NCBI RefSeq assembly: GCF_946885725.1
Contig: NZ_CAMPGZ010000030.1
Span: forward strand, 1-24,831
From: an uncultured Nocardioides sp.
GTDB taxonomy: Bacteria > Actinomycetota > Actinomycetes > Propionibacteriales > Nocardioidaceae
Direction: 5' to 3'
Length of the DNA: 24,831 bases
In this document: positions 1 to 7,563 of the stretch, in pieces
How the letters are laid out: the number at the start of each line of letters is the position of its first letter
Numbering within the stretch: position 1 is the stretch's first letter
Notes under the pieces: generated by a model
Database searches by the model: none
Told to the model about the DNA's origin: nothing
The model's input: only the letters and a program-made list of their open reading frames with translations
Position numbers and translations under genes: made by a program

Positions 1-370
1 AGAAGCCCATCGCCTGGGCGCGGCGCTTCACCTCGGAGCCGCGGTTCTCGCGGAGCGCGTCGATCGGCCGCCCGGGCAGCGTCTCGTCCGGGGTGAACAG
101 CCACGTGATCGCCTCGCGGTCGTCGTACCCGGCGTCGTGCAGCACGGTCAGCAGCCCCGGCACGCCCTTGACGATCTCGCCGTCCATGATCAGCGCGGCC
201 GGCACCTTCTGACCCTCGCCGGGGACCGGTACGGCGGCGGCGAGGTGGTGGTCGCGGATGAGCTGGCGGACCTTCGAGACGCTGACGTGCAAGGCCTCCG
301 AGGCCTCGCCCCAGTCGAGCCACTCCTTGACGAGCTCGTCGAGACCGGCGTCCGAACCAGAGGTAGTCAC
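1..370 (-). CDS. Rv2175c-family DNA-binding protein (winged HTH), stop codon just outside window
   Basis: Reading the minus strand from a GTG at 370 gives 123 codons without a stop. The product starts VTTSGSDAGLDELV and has a helix-turn-helix at about residues 20-40 (WGEASEALHVSVSKVRQLI), then a C-terminal domain with GVPGLLTVLHDAGYDD, WLFTPDETLPGRPIDAL and the terminal RRAQAMGF. These match the Rv2175c family of actinobacterial DNA-binding proteins. The M. tuberculosis member also ends at RRAQAM plus two residues, so only the stop codon is probably missing. Rv2175c is a known substrate of the Ser/Thr kinase PknL, phosphorylated on a Thr in its N-terminal tail; here Thr2 and Thr3 lie in the equivalent tail. 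A PASTA kinase gene lies 3.3 kb away. The start has no spaced SD. A weak CAGCAT box six bases upstream suggests a leaderless message. The family is clear from motifs; the DNA target is unknown. Confidence 0.82.
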   Translation of the reverse strand, partial: MTTSGSDAGLDELVKEWLDWGEASEALHVSVSKVRQLIRDHHLAAAVPVPGEGQKVPAALIMDGEIVKGVPGLLTVLHDAGYDDREAITWLFTPDETLPGRPIDALRENRGSEVKRRAQAMGF

Positions 371-419
371 CCATCCATGCTGGCACGAAACCGAGAGCCT
401 TCTCACGGCCGGTCCCGCG

Positions 420-448
420 TGAATCGGAACAGCGCGTTTCCGTAGAGT
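420..448 (+). promoter_or_regulatory. Candidate promoter of the sulfatase gene
   Basis: TGAATC at 420-425 and TAGAGT at 443-448 are separated by 17 bases. They resemble the -35 and -10 boxes of the housekeeping sigma factor, and would give a 5' UTR of roughly 78 nt before the ATG at 533. The interval 371-532 holds the divergent starts of the Rv2175c-like gene and the sulfatase, and I see no other gene in it. The -35 is a poor match, so this is tentative. Confidence 0.3.
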
Positions 449-532
449 GGCGGAGCACGGAGGCACTTGGTTCACCGTCCCGACGGCTGCCGCGCCGTGC
501 GCGCTGCGCCCCCGACCCAGGAGCCCCCCACG

Positions 533-2380
533 ATGCCCCGCAGAACGGCCGCGCTCGGCGCGACCGCGCTGATCCTGCTCGTGCTCGGCTTCAGCACGCT
601 CGCGCTCCCCGCAACAGGTGCGGGCGCGGGGACGCCAAGTGACACCGGCGGCACAGAGAGCACTCCCCCGGTCAGCGGCAGCATCACCGGCCCGCTCGCC
701 CGCCTCGACGAGGACGAGCTGCGCAAGCGGCTCGGCCAGACGCCGTACGAGCGCCGCCTCTTCGACGCGCGTCGTACGACGGTCACCGCCGACGCGGTCA
801 CCCGCGGCCGGGAGCGGCCCAACGTGCTGGTGCTGATGATGGACGACATGCGGGACGACGACCTGCAGTTCATGCCCAACGTGCAGCGCCTCATCGCCGA
901 CCAGGGCGTCCGGTTCACCAACATGTTCAGCCCGCACCCGCTGTGCTGCCCGGCGCGGGCGTCGTTCGTCAGCGGCAAGTACTCCCACAACCACAAGGTC
1001 TGGTCGCACAAGACGCCGTTCGGGTTCCGGGTCTTCGACGACCGCCAGACCTTCCCGCGCTGGCTGCACCGGAACGGCGGCTACGAGACCGCGTTCGTCG
1101 GCAAGTACCTCAACGGCTACGGGCGGCAGAAGCGGCTCGACGGGTCCTCGTCGCTGCGCTACATCCCGCCGGGCTGGACCGACTGGCGCCCCTCGGTCGA
1201 CAACGTGAAGCTCGAGCCGGAGGCGAAGCACCTGCAGGGCGGCACCTACCGCTACTTCGACACCACGCTGTCCGACAACGGCGTGCTCGAGCCGCACGAG
1301 GGCGTGTACCAGACCAACCTCTACAGCGACATCACCCAGGAGGTGATCCGCCGGGAGGCGCGCGGGCCGCAGCCGTTCTTCATGCAGACCTCGTTCGCCG
1401 CACCGCACGTCGGGACGCCGCGGGAGAAGGACGACCCGCCGCCGTTCCTGCGCTCGGACGGCTGGCGGCAGACCTGGCAGAACCCGGCCCGGCCGAAGTA
1501 CGTCAAGGGCCGCTTCGACCAGCGCATCCAGCGGATCCCGCCGTGGCTCGACGGCGAGGACGTCGCCGACAAGCCCGTCTTCATCAAGAACCAGCCGCCG
1601 CTGGTGGACGTCGAGAAGCAGGCGATCCTCGAGGACTACCGCCAGCGCGTGGAGGCGATCTCGGTCGTCGACGACGAGGTCGCGAACATCATGGCGACGC
1701 TGCGCCGTACCGGCGAGCTCGACAACACGTACGTGATCTTCACGTCCGACAACGGGTTCTTCCTCGGCGAGCACCGGCGCCGCCAGGGCAAGATCCTCGC
1801 CTACGACCCCTCGCTCCGTGTGCCGCTGGTGATGCGCGGCCCCGGCATCCCCAAGGGCGAGGAGCGCCGCGACCCGTTCCTGATGATCGACTTCGCCCCG
1901 ACGATCCTCGAGGCCACCGGGGTGCGCACCGACCAGCCGCTCGACGGCGTCAGCATGCTCGACGTCGCCCGGCACGGCGACCGGGGCTGGGACCGGCCGA
2001 TCCTCACCGAGACCGGCCCGCGCGAGCTCACCGACGACACGCTCACCCGGGTCTCGCTGCTCCAGCGCCGGCTCGGCCCGTCGAGCCTGCGGTTCTCGCA
2101 GGGCGTTCGCACCGGACGCTACCTGTACGTCGAGCACGCCAGCCGCGACCGCGAGCTCTACGACATGCGGCGCGACCCGCGACAGCTCACCAACCTCGTC
2201 GACCGGCCGCGCTACGCCGACGTCGTGCGGGCGCTCGCCCGCCAGCTGGACGAGCTGCGCGACTGCCGGGGCCCCGAGTGCTCGAGGCCGCTCCCCCGGC
2301 GGTTCCGCACCGACGACCCGGTGCCGCCGGTCCGGTTCGACCCGAGCCGGCCGATGCAGTCGCTGGCCGACGCCCGCTGA
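533..2380 (+). CDS. Secreted sulfatase (FGly-dependent, arylsulfatase family)
   Basis: The 615-residue product belongs to the alkaline-phosphatase-fold sulfatases, which hydrolyse sulfate esters. ATG 533 is chosen over an in-frame upstream start at 467 because AGGAG lies nine bases before it and the protein then begins with a signal peptide (MPRRTAALG, then a hydrophobic run to about residue 28). Metal-binding Asp pair D104-D105 sits in NVLVLMMDDM. The formylglycine motif C138-C-P-A-R142 has Cys at the modified position, so an aerobic FGE-type enzyme would be needed for activation. TSDNGFFLGEH at 404-414 is the second metal site. The end carries the usual family tail (YDMRRDPRQLTNLVD). Substrate cannot be deduced; glycan sulfate (for example N-acetylglucosamine-6-sulfate) is typical of close relatives. 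No transporter or glycosidase flanks it. It is monocistronic, or read with the following LysM gene 146 bp downstream. Confidence 0.9.
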   Translation: MPRRTAALGATALILLVLGFSTLALPATGAGAGTPSDTGGTESTPPVSGSITGPLARLDEDELRKRLGQTPYERRLFDARRTTVTADAVTRGRERPNVLVLMMDDMRDDDLQFMPNVQRLIADQGVRFTNMFSPHPLCCPARASFVSGKYSHNHKVWSHKTPFGFRVFDDRQTFPRWLHRNGGYETAFVGKYLNGYGRQKRLDGSSSLRYIPPGWTDWRPSVDNVKLEPEAKHLQGGTYRYFDTTLSDNGVLEPHEGVYQTNLYSDITQEVIRREARGPQPFFMQTSFAAPHVGTPREKDDPPPFLRSDGWRQTWQNPARPKYVKGRFDQRIQRIPPWLDGEDVADKPVFIKNQPPLVDVEKQAILEDYRQRVEAISVVDDEVANIMATLRRTGELDNTYVIFTSDNGFFLGEHRRRQGKILAYDPSLRVPLVMRGPGIPKGEERRDPFLMIDFAPTILEATGVRTDQPLDGVSMLDVARHGDRGWDRPILTETGPRELTDDTLTRVSLLQRRLGPSSLRFSQGVRTGRYLYVEHASRDRELYDMRRDPRQLTNLVDRPRYADVVRALARQLDELRDCRGPECSRPLPRRFRTDDPVPPVRFDPSRPMQSLADAR

Positions 2381-2422
2381 CTCTCGCTGGCTCTCGCTGA
2401 TTGAGAACTGACCGGTCCCGCT

Positions 2423-2443
2423 TGACGAGGCCGGACCTCGTCA
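2423..2443. repeat. 8-bp perfect inverted repeat between sulfatase and LysM genes
   Basis: TGACGAGG (2423-2430) and CCTCGTCA (2436-2443) are exact inverted copies around CCGGA. The element lies 42 bp after the sulfatase stop. It could be a short terminator, but no T-run follows. The left arm also contains TTGACG (2422-2427), a good -35 match, with CACTGT 18 bases later as a weak -10, so it may instead be an operator over the promoter of the next gene. A second small palindrome, GTCAC-N4-GTGAC, lies further downstream in the same 146-bp gap. Confidence 0.4.
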
Positions 2444-2526
2444 GTCACTGTCGTAGACCGACGCCACATGAGTCACACCCGTGACGAATGTCAAGGCGCC
2501 ACGCCGACGAGTCTGGGAGGAACTTG

Positions 2527-3486
2527 ATGGCTGTAGTGCGCCGCGTCCTCAACTCCCTCACCGGCTCCGTCACCGCGCTCGCCGTGACCCTGCTCGGCGC
2601 GCCCGCCGTGCTCGCGGCCGCCGAACCCACCACGATCAGCGCCACGCGCAGCAGCGGCAGCACCGGCACCGGCGACCTCCGCCTCGTCGGGAAGTCCACG
2701 CCGCACCGCAAGATCAAGAAGTACGTCGTACGCAAGGGCGACACCCCCAGCGAGATAGCCACCCGCTACCACGCGTGGACCGACGAGCTGATCGCGATGA
2801 ACGGCCGCGTCCTGCACGTCGGCGAGACGATCCGCATTCCCGTGGTGGTCAAGCGGTCGCGGGCGTGCACGAAGCACCGGCACCACTTCACCGGCTACTA
2901 CGGCAACCACGTCGCCGGGAAGGCCGGCAAGCCCGCCACGAAGAAGGACAAGGCCAAGCCGCACAAGCCGAAGAACTCGAAGCCCAAGGCCACCAAGCCC
3001 AAGAAGAACAAGAAGCCGAAGAAGAGCAAGCGCCCGCACGCGCACAACCACCCGGACAAGGGATGGGTGCACGCGCACGCCAGTCAGAGCGAGGTGCGCC
3101 GGATCATCGTCAAGCGCGCCCGCTACCACGGGGTGAACCCCAACCTGGCCCTCGCCGTGGCCTGGATGGAGTCCGGCTGGCAGCAGAAGCGCAAGTCGTC
3201 GGCCGGCGCGCTCGGCGCCATGCAGGTGCTGCCGTCCACCGGGAAGTGGATGTCCGCCGTGGTCGGCCGCAAGCTCAACCTCCGCAACCTCCACGACAAC
3301 GTCACCGCCGGCGTCGTACTCCTCAAGCTGCTGCGCGAGCAGGCGGGACCGCGCCACGCGATCGCGGGCTACTACCAGGGCCTGGCCGGCGTACGGCGGT
3401 ACGGGATGTACCGCTCGACCAAGCGGTACGTCGCCAACGTGGTGGCGCTGCGGGAGCGTCTGGCCGAGGGCTGGAGCCCGATCTGA
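2527..3486 (+). CDS. Secreted LysM domain / lytic transglycosylase (SLT) protein
   Basis: The 319-residue product is a predicted peptidoglycan-cleaving enzyme. ATG 2527 is preferred because GGGAGG lies six bases upstream and the protein then opens with a signal peptide (MAVVRRVLNSLTG, then a hydrophobic stretch ending near AAAEP). A single LysM domain covers about residues 66-107 (YVVRKGDTPSEIATRY ... VGETIRIPVV) and should bind peptidoglycan. Residues 133-178 form a linker that is mostly Lys, Pro and His. The C-terminal domain (about 188-310) is a goose-lysozyme/SLT fold: AVAWMESGW holds the likely catalytic Glu215, followed by GALGAMQVLPSTG and GYYQGLAGV. The GYYQG motif and the final helix are as in actinobacterial transglycosylases. 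The gene stands alone between the sulfatase and the PASTA kinase, a receptor class that senses muropeptides. Confidence 0.88.
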   Translation: MAVVRRVLNSLTGSVTALAVTLLGAPAVLAAAEPTTISATRSSGSTGTGDLRLVGKSTPHRKIKKYVVRKGDTPSEIATRYHAWTDELIAMNGRVLHVGETIRIPVVVKRSRACTKHRHHFTGYYGNHVAGKAGKPATKKDKAKPHKPKNSKPKATKPKKNKKPKKSKRPHAHNHPDKGWVHAHASQSEVRRIIVKRARYHGVNPNLALAVAWMESGWQQKRKSSAGALGAMQVLPSTGKWMSAVVGRKLNLRNLHDNVTAGVVLLKLLREQAGPRHAIAGYYQGLAGVRRYGMYRSTKRYVANVVALRERLAEGWSPI

Positions 3487-3641
3487 CCCGCATGTGAGCG
3501 GTCCGGACCACTGCGCCGGGACGTGACTCTCGCCACGCCGGAGCGTCGGCGGAATGGGTGCTGGTAAGGCCTCGAACCTAGAATCGACGGGACGAGGTCG
3601 ACGCTTCCCCCTCACGTCGGCCGTTCTCTGGAGGCCTCGAC

Positions 3642-5675
3642 GTGGACAAGACCGCTGCGGACCCGCTGATCGGGCGTGTCCTCGACGGCCGCTACCGCGT
3701 CGGCCCGCGCATCGCCCGCGGCGGCATGGCCACCGTCTACGAGGCCGTCGACCTCCGCCTCGACCGGGTCTGCGCCGTGAAGGTGATGCACGCCGGGCTC
3801 GGCGACGACCACGACTTCGCGGCCCGCTTCGTGCGCGAGGCCCGCAGTGCCGCCCGGCTGTCGCACCCCAACGTCGTGGGTGTGTTCGACCAGGGCGACG
3901 ACGACGGCACGCTGTTCCTGGCCATGGAGTACATCCCCGGCCACACCCTGCGCGACGTCATCCGCAAGGAAGCCCCGATGGCGCCCGCCAAGGCGCTCAC
4001 GCTGATCGAGCCGGTCCTCGCGGCCCTCGGCGCCGCGCACCAGGCCGGGCTCGTGCACCGCGACGTCAAGCCCGAGAACGTCCTGATCGCCGACGACGGC
4101 CGGATCAAGGTCGCCGACTTCGGCCTCGCCCGCGCGATCAGCACCGAGACCCAGCACACCGCCACCGGCGGCGTCCTGATCGGCACCGTCTCCTACCTCG
4201 CCCCCGAGCTCGTCGTCGACGGCAAGTCCGACGCGCGCGCCGACGTGTACGCCGCCGGCGTCCTCATCTACGAGCTGCTCACCGGCCGCAAGCCGCACGA
4301 GGGCGAGTCGCCGATCCAGGTCGCCTACAAGCACGTCCACGAGGACGTGCCGCCGGCGTCGGAGGAGATCCCCGGCATCCCGCCGTACGTCGACGCGCTG
4401 ATCGCGCGAGCGTGCGCGCGTGACCGCGAGCTGCGCCCGGCCGACGCCCGCGTGCTGCTGCACCAGGTGCGCCGCGTGCACGGTGCTCTCGACCACGGGG
4501 TGCGCGACGACCCGGAGCTGACCGCCGATCTCGCCCCGACGATGCCGGTGGCGCGCGAGGACGACATCGACTACGTCACCGAGGACGAGGTGCCCACGAT
4601 CCTCTCCCCCGGCCAGGTGGCGCGGGCCGCTGAGACCGGCGGCGTCTCCCATGTCATCGCGCGCGTCGAGCGCGGCGACGACGGCACCACCGTGATCGGC
4701 AGCGTGCCGCCGCGGTCGGCCGCTCCCCCGGCGGCACGCCGGCCGGCGCGCGTGTCCCGGCCCAGCGAGGCGATCCGGCAGCAGCCGCGCCGGTCCAAGA
4801 AGGGCCCCATCCTGCTGCTCGTCGTGCTGCTGCTCGCGGTCGCCGCCGGCGTCGGCGGCTGGTGGTTCGGCGCCGGCCGCTACACGACCACGCCCGGCGT
4901 CGTGAACCTCACGGCCGCCCAGGCGCGCACCGAGATCGAGGCCGCCGGCCTGACCTACCGCGAGGGCGACCCGCGCTACTCCGAGACCGTCGAGGAGGGC
5001 CACGTCGTCACCTCCGACCCGGCGGGCGGCGAGCGCGTGCTCGACAACGGCACCGTGACGGTGTTCCTCTCGCTCGGCCCGGAGCGCTACCAGGTGCCGC
5101 CGGTGCGCGGTAACACCCTGACCCAGGCGGAGGACCTGCTCGAGGAGCAGAACCTCACGCTCGGCGATGTCACCCGCCGCTACAACGAGCGCATGCGCAA
5201 GGGCATGGTGCTCGCCGCCGATCCCAAGCCCGGCACCGAGCTGCGTCCGGAGACCGCCGTCGACCTCGTCGTCAGCCGCGGCCCGAAGCCGATCGAGGTC
5301 AAGGACTTCACCGGCAAGAAGGCCGAGAAGGCGACCACGTACTTCGAGGACAAGGGCGTCACCGTCGACCAGACCCGCGAGAACTCCGACACCGTCCCCG
5401 AGGGCAAGGTGATCTCGCAGTCGCCGATCGAGGGCGAGGTGTTCCGCGGCGACACCATCGAGCTGACCGTGTCGAAGGGCCCGGTCCTGGTGCAGATCCC
5501 CGACCTGAAGGCCCAGGGCGTCGCCGAGGCGCGTGCCACTCTCGAGGGCCTCGGGTTCGTCGTGGAGGAGCAGCCCGGGCCCGGCTACCTCGGCCTCGGC
5601 TTCGTCTCGTCCGCTGACCCGGCGTTCGGGTCCATGGCGCCCAAGGGCAGCACCGTCATCCTCTACCTGGTCTGA
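3642..5675 (+). CDS. Transmembrane Ser/Thr protein kinase with four PASTA domains (PknB/PknL type)
   Basis: The 677-residue product starts at GTG 3642, seven bases after GGAGG. The intracellular kinase domain (about residues 15-280) has the Gly-rich loop IARGGMATVYEA, ATP-binding Lys47 in CAVKV, the catalytic loop HRDVKPENV (H139-V147, Asp141), D159-F-G and an APE motif (YLAPELVV variant). A disordered, charged juxtamembrane segment follows. One membrane helix lies at about 389-411. Outside are four PASTA repeats: VVNLTAAQARTEIEAAG, VPPVRGNTLTQAEDLL, VKDFTGKKAEKATTYF and IPDLKAQGVAEARATL. PASTA kinases sense cell-wall fragments or lipid II and control growth and division. The position near an Rv2175c homologue suggests PknL orthology, although mycobacterial PknL has no PASTA repeats. 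A TAGAAT box at 3579-3584 may be its -10. The following nfo gene begins 33 bp after the stop and has its own putative promoter. Confidence 0.93.
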   Translation: MDKTAADPLIGRVLDGRYRVGPRIARGGMATVYEAVDLRLDRVCAVKVMHAGLGDDHDFAARFVREARSAARLSHPNVVGVFDQGDDDGTLFLAMEYIPGHTLRDVIRKEAPMAPAKALTLIEPVLAALGAAHQAGLVHRDVKPENVLIADDGRIKVADFGLARAISTETQHTATGGVLIGTVSYLAPELVVDGKSDARADVYAAGVLIYELLTGRKPHEGESPIQVAYKHVHEDVPPASEEIPGIPPYVDALIARACARDRELRPADARVLLHQVRRVHGALDHGVRDDPELTADLAPTMPVAREDDIDYVTEDEVPTILSPGQVARAAETGGVSHVIARVERGDDGTTVIGSVPPRSAAPPAARRPARVSRPSEAIRQQPRRSKKGPILLLVVLLLAVAAGVGGWWFGAGRYTTTPGVVNLTAAQARTEIEAAGLTYREGDPRYSETVEEGHVVTSDPAGGERVLDNGTVTVFLSLGPERYQVPPVRGNTLTQAEDLLEEQNLTLGDVTRRYNERMRKGMVLAADPKPGTELRPETAVDLVVSRGPKPIEVKDFTGKKAEKATTYFEDKGVTVDQTRENSDTVPEGKVISQSPIEGEVFRGDTIELTVSKGPVLVQIPDLKAQGVAEARATLEGLGFVVEEQPGPGYLGLGFVSSADPAFGSMAPKGSTVILYLV

Positions 5676-5701
5676 CGGTCCTTACCGCCGGCTCGTACGC
5701 T
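5672..5701 (+). promoter_or_regulatory. Putative leaderless promoter of nfo
   Basis: CTGACG at 5672-5677 overlaps the kinase stop codon. TACGCT at 5696-5701 follows after an 18-base spacer. Transcription seven or eight bases after the -10 would begin at the ATG at 5709, giving a message with no 5' UTR. There is no SD in front of this ATG, which agrees with a leaderless start. Confidence 0.4.
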
Positions 5702-5708
5702 GGTGGCC

Positions 5709-6572
5709 ATGCGCAACCCGGTCGGCACCCACGTCCTCGTCGGGCCCGGCCTCGTCAAGGGCGCGCTCGCCCAGGCCGAGCTGCTCGGCTGCGAGACCCT
5801 CCAGCTGTTCACCGGGAACCCGCGTGGATGGGCGCTCTCGCCGGGCGACCCGGCCGTCGACGGGGCGTTCCGCGAGGCGTGCGCCGAGCGCGGGATGCGC
5901 ACGTTCATCCACGCGCCGTACCTCGTCAACGTCGGCTCCCCCACCCCCGCCACCTACGAGCGCTCCGTCGCCTCCGTCGCGCACAACCTGCGCCGCGCGG
6001 TCGAGATCGGCGCCGAGGGCGTGGTCGTGCACACCGGCTCGTGCGTCGCCCAGGGCGAGGGCACCGCGGCGTACGACGCCGCGATGCGTCAGGTCCGCGA
6101 GGGCCTGCTGCCGATCCTCGACACGCTCGACTCGGACGCCGCGCCGTGGCTGCTGCTCGAGCCGACCGCCGGGCAGGGCCGGTCGCTGTGCGCCGGGGTC
6201 GAGGACCTCCTGCCGTACCTCGACGCCCTCGACCACCACCCGCGCGCCGGCATCTGCCTCGACACCTGCCACGTGTTCGCCGCGGGCGCCCCGCTCGACG
6301 AGCCCGGCGGTCCCACCGCGACCGTCGACCGGATCGTCGAGATCGGCGGACCCGGTCGGCTCCGCCTCCTGCACGCGAACGACTCGATGGACGTCCGCGG
6401 CAAGTTCCGCGACCGGCACGAGCGCATCGGTGAGGGGCACATCGGCATCCCGGCGTTCGAGGAGCTGCTCGCGCACGATGCGCTCGACGGCGTACCGGTC
6501 ATCCTCGAGACGCCCGGCTCGCGGGACGTGACCGACCCGCAGATCGAGCTGCTCAAGAAGCTGCGCCCATGA
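5709..6572 (+). CDS. nfo: Deoxyribonuclease IV (AP endonuclease, Nfo/EndoIV family)
   Basis: The 287-residue product is a TIM-barrel, Zn-dependent AP endonuclease of base-excision repair, cutting 5' to abasic sites. It shows the family landmarks in order: LGCETLQLFTGNPRGW, FIHAPYLVNVGSPTPATYERS, GVVVHTGSCVAQGEG (Zn-ligand His), WLLLEPTAGQG (Glu ligand), GICLDTCHVFAAGAPLD (Asp and His ligands), LLHANDSMDVRGKFRDRHERIGEGHIG (His and Asp ligands) and the final VILETPG (Glu ligand). All metal-ligand motifs are present, so it should be active. ATG 5709 fits the leaderless -10; a GTG at 5703 is an alternative. Its last codons overlap the start of the EamA transporter by ATGA, so the two are translationally coupled, although no functional link is obvious. 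Confidence 0.93.
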   Translation: MRNPVGTHVLVGPGLVKGALAQAELLGCETLQLFTGNPRGWALSPGDPAVDGAFREACAERGMRTFIHAPYLVNVGSPTPATYERSVASVAHNLRRAVEIGAEGVVVHTGSCVAQGEGTAAYDAAMRQVREGLLPILDTLDSDAAPWLLLEPTAGQGRSLCAGVEDLLPYLDALDHHPRAGICLDTCHVFAAGAPLDEPGGPTATVDRIVEIGGPGRLRLLHANDSMDVRGKFRDRHERIGEGHIGIPAFEELLAHDALDGVPVILETPGSRDVTDPQIELLKKLRP

Positions 6573-7468
6573 CGACGGCCACCGCGCGCCGCACCTCGCT
6601 GGTCGCGGCGCTGGCGCTGCTCGCCGTGACTGCGGCCTGGGGCAGCACGTTCTTCCTGACCAAGGACCTCATCGAGCGGGTCCCGGTCGTGGACTACCTC
6701 GCCGTCCGGTTCGCGATCGCGGCGGCCGCGACGTTCGCGCTGTTCCCCCGGTCGGTCGCCCGGTTGACGCCGTACAGCCGACGGACCGCGGTCGTCCTCG
6801 GCCTGCTGTACGGCTTCGCCCAGATCCTGCAGACCGCCGGCCTCGCGCACACGCCGGCCAGCGTGTCCGGGTTCATCACCGGGCTGTACGTCGTCGCGAC
6901 GCCGGTGTTCGCCGCACTGCTGCTGCGGCAGCGGATCGGCCCGGTGACCTGGGGCGCGGTCGTGCTCGCGCTCGCCGGCCTCGGGGTGCTGACGCTCGGC
7001 GGGTTCAGCATCGGGTACGGCGAGGCGCTGACGTTCATGTCGGCGCTGCTGTTCGCGCTGCACATCGTCGGCCTCGGCGCCTGGTCGTCCTCGGCCGAGG
7101 CGATGGGCATGACGATCGTGCAGCTGGCGACGATCGCGGTCGTCTGCTTCGCGGTGAGCGTCCCGAACGGCGTGGTGCTGCCCGGCACCGGTCGCGACTG
7201 GTTCGCGCTCGTCTACATGGCGCTGGTCGCCGGGGCGCTCGCGATGGCCGCGCAGACCTGGGCGCAGGCGCACCTGCCGCCGACCCGGACCGCGATCATC
7301 ATGAGCATGGAGCCGGTGTTCGCGGCGTTCTTCGCCGTGCTGCTCGGCGGCGAGTCGCTGACCGCGCGGATGCTGGTCGGTGGGGCGATGGTGCTGACTG
7401 CGATGCTGGTGGTCGAGCTGGTGCCGCGGCGGAGGATCGAGGCCGAGGTCACGCACATCTCCGTTTGA
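6569..7468 (+). CDS. EamA-family (DMT superfamily) transporter
   Basis: The 299-residue, very hydrophobic product has two EamA repeats of about five membrane helices each. The first begins LVAALALLAVTAAWGSTFFLTKDLI with the typical WGS(T)F motif; the second is introduced by EALTFMSALLFALHIVGLG. LPPTRTAIIMSMEPVFAAFFAVLLGGE near residues 230-260 is the characteristic C-terminal EamA signature. Such proteins usually export amino acids or other small metabolites; the substrate here is unknown. Translation starts at ATG 6569, overlapping the nfo stop as ATGA, so expression depends on the nfo message. A strong REP-like hairpin about 20 bp after its stop probably ends the transcript. Confidence 0.88.
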   Translation: MTTATARRTSLVAALALLAVTAAWGSTFFLTKDLIERVPVVDYLAVRFAIAAAATFALFPRSVARLTPYSRRTAVVLGLLYGFAQILQTAGLAHTPASVSGFITGLYVVATPVFAALLLRQRIGPVTWGAVVLALAGLGVLTLGGFSIGYGEALTFMSALLFALHIVGLGAWSSSAEAMGMTIVQLATIAVVCFAVSVPNGVVLPGTGRDWFALVYMALVAGALAMAAQTWAQAHLPPTRTAIIMSMEPVFAAFFAVLLGGESLTARMLVGGAMVLTAMLVVELVPRRRIEAEVTHISV

Positions 7469-7490
7469 GCGCACCGAGTGGTCGAGCCGG

Positions 7491-7546
7491 GTGGTCGAGC
7501 CTGTCGAGACCACTGGGGTGAAAGTGGTCTCGACAAGCTCGACCAG
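7491..7546. repeat. REP-like inverted repeat (23-bp arms)
   Basis: The left arm 7491-7513 and the right arm 7524-7546 are inverted copies matching at 21 of 23 positions, around a 10-base loop (TGGGGTGAAA). The core is GTCTCGACAAGCTCGACCA. A partial extra copy of the left end (GTGGTCGAGCCGG) begins at about 7479. From memory, elements with this GGTCTCGACAAGCTCGACC core are dispersed in many actinobacterial genomes. It sits between a stop codon and the next start, so it may act as a terminator. It has no ORF and no T-run. Confidence 0.75.
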
Positions 7547-7563
7547 CCGATTAGATGGCCGGC

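Noticed and set aside
943..2400. Long alternative frame across the sulfatase gene, and similar long frames elsewhere (for example 6089-7513, 7213-9489, 11313-13337, 16772-18448).
   Set aside because: They are Arg/Ala/Pro-rich or low-complexity translations opposite or offset to clear genes, a normal effect of very high GC; none shows a family motif.
2381..2526. Possible c-di-AMP (ydaO) riboswitch upstream of the LysM/transglycosylase gene, as found before many actinobacterial wall hydrolases.
   Set aside because: The gap of 146 bp lacks the conserved ydaO core blocks that I can recall; only simple small palindromes are visible.
4880..5670. Repeated sequence in the 3' half of the kinase gene, considered as a tandem DNA repeat.
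   Set aside because: It reflects four diverged PASTA protein domains, not DNA repeats.
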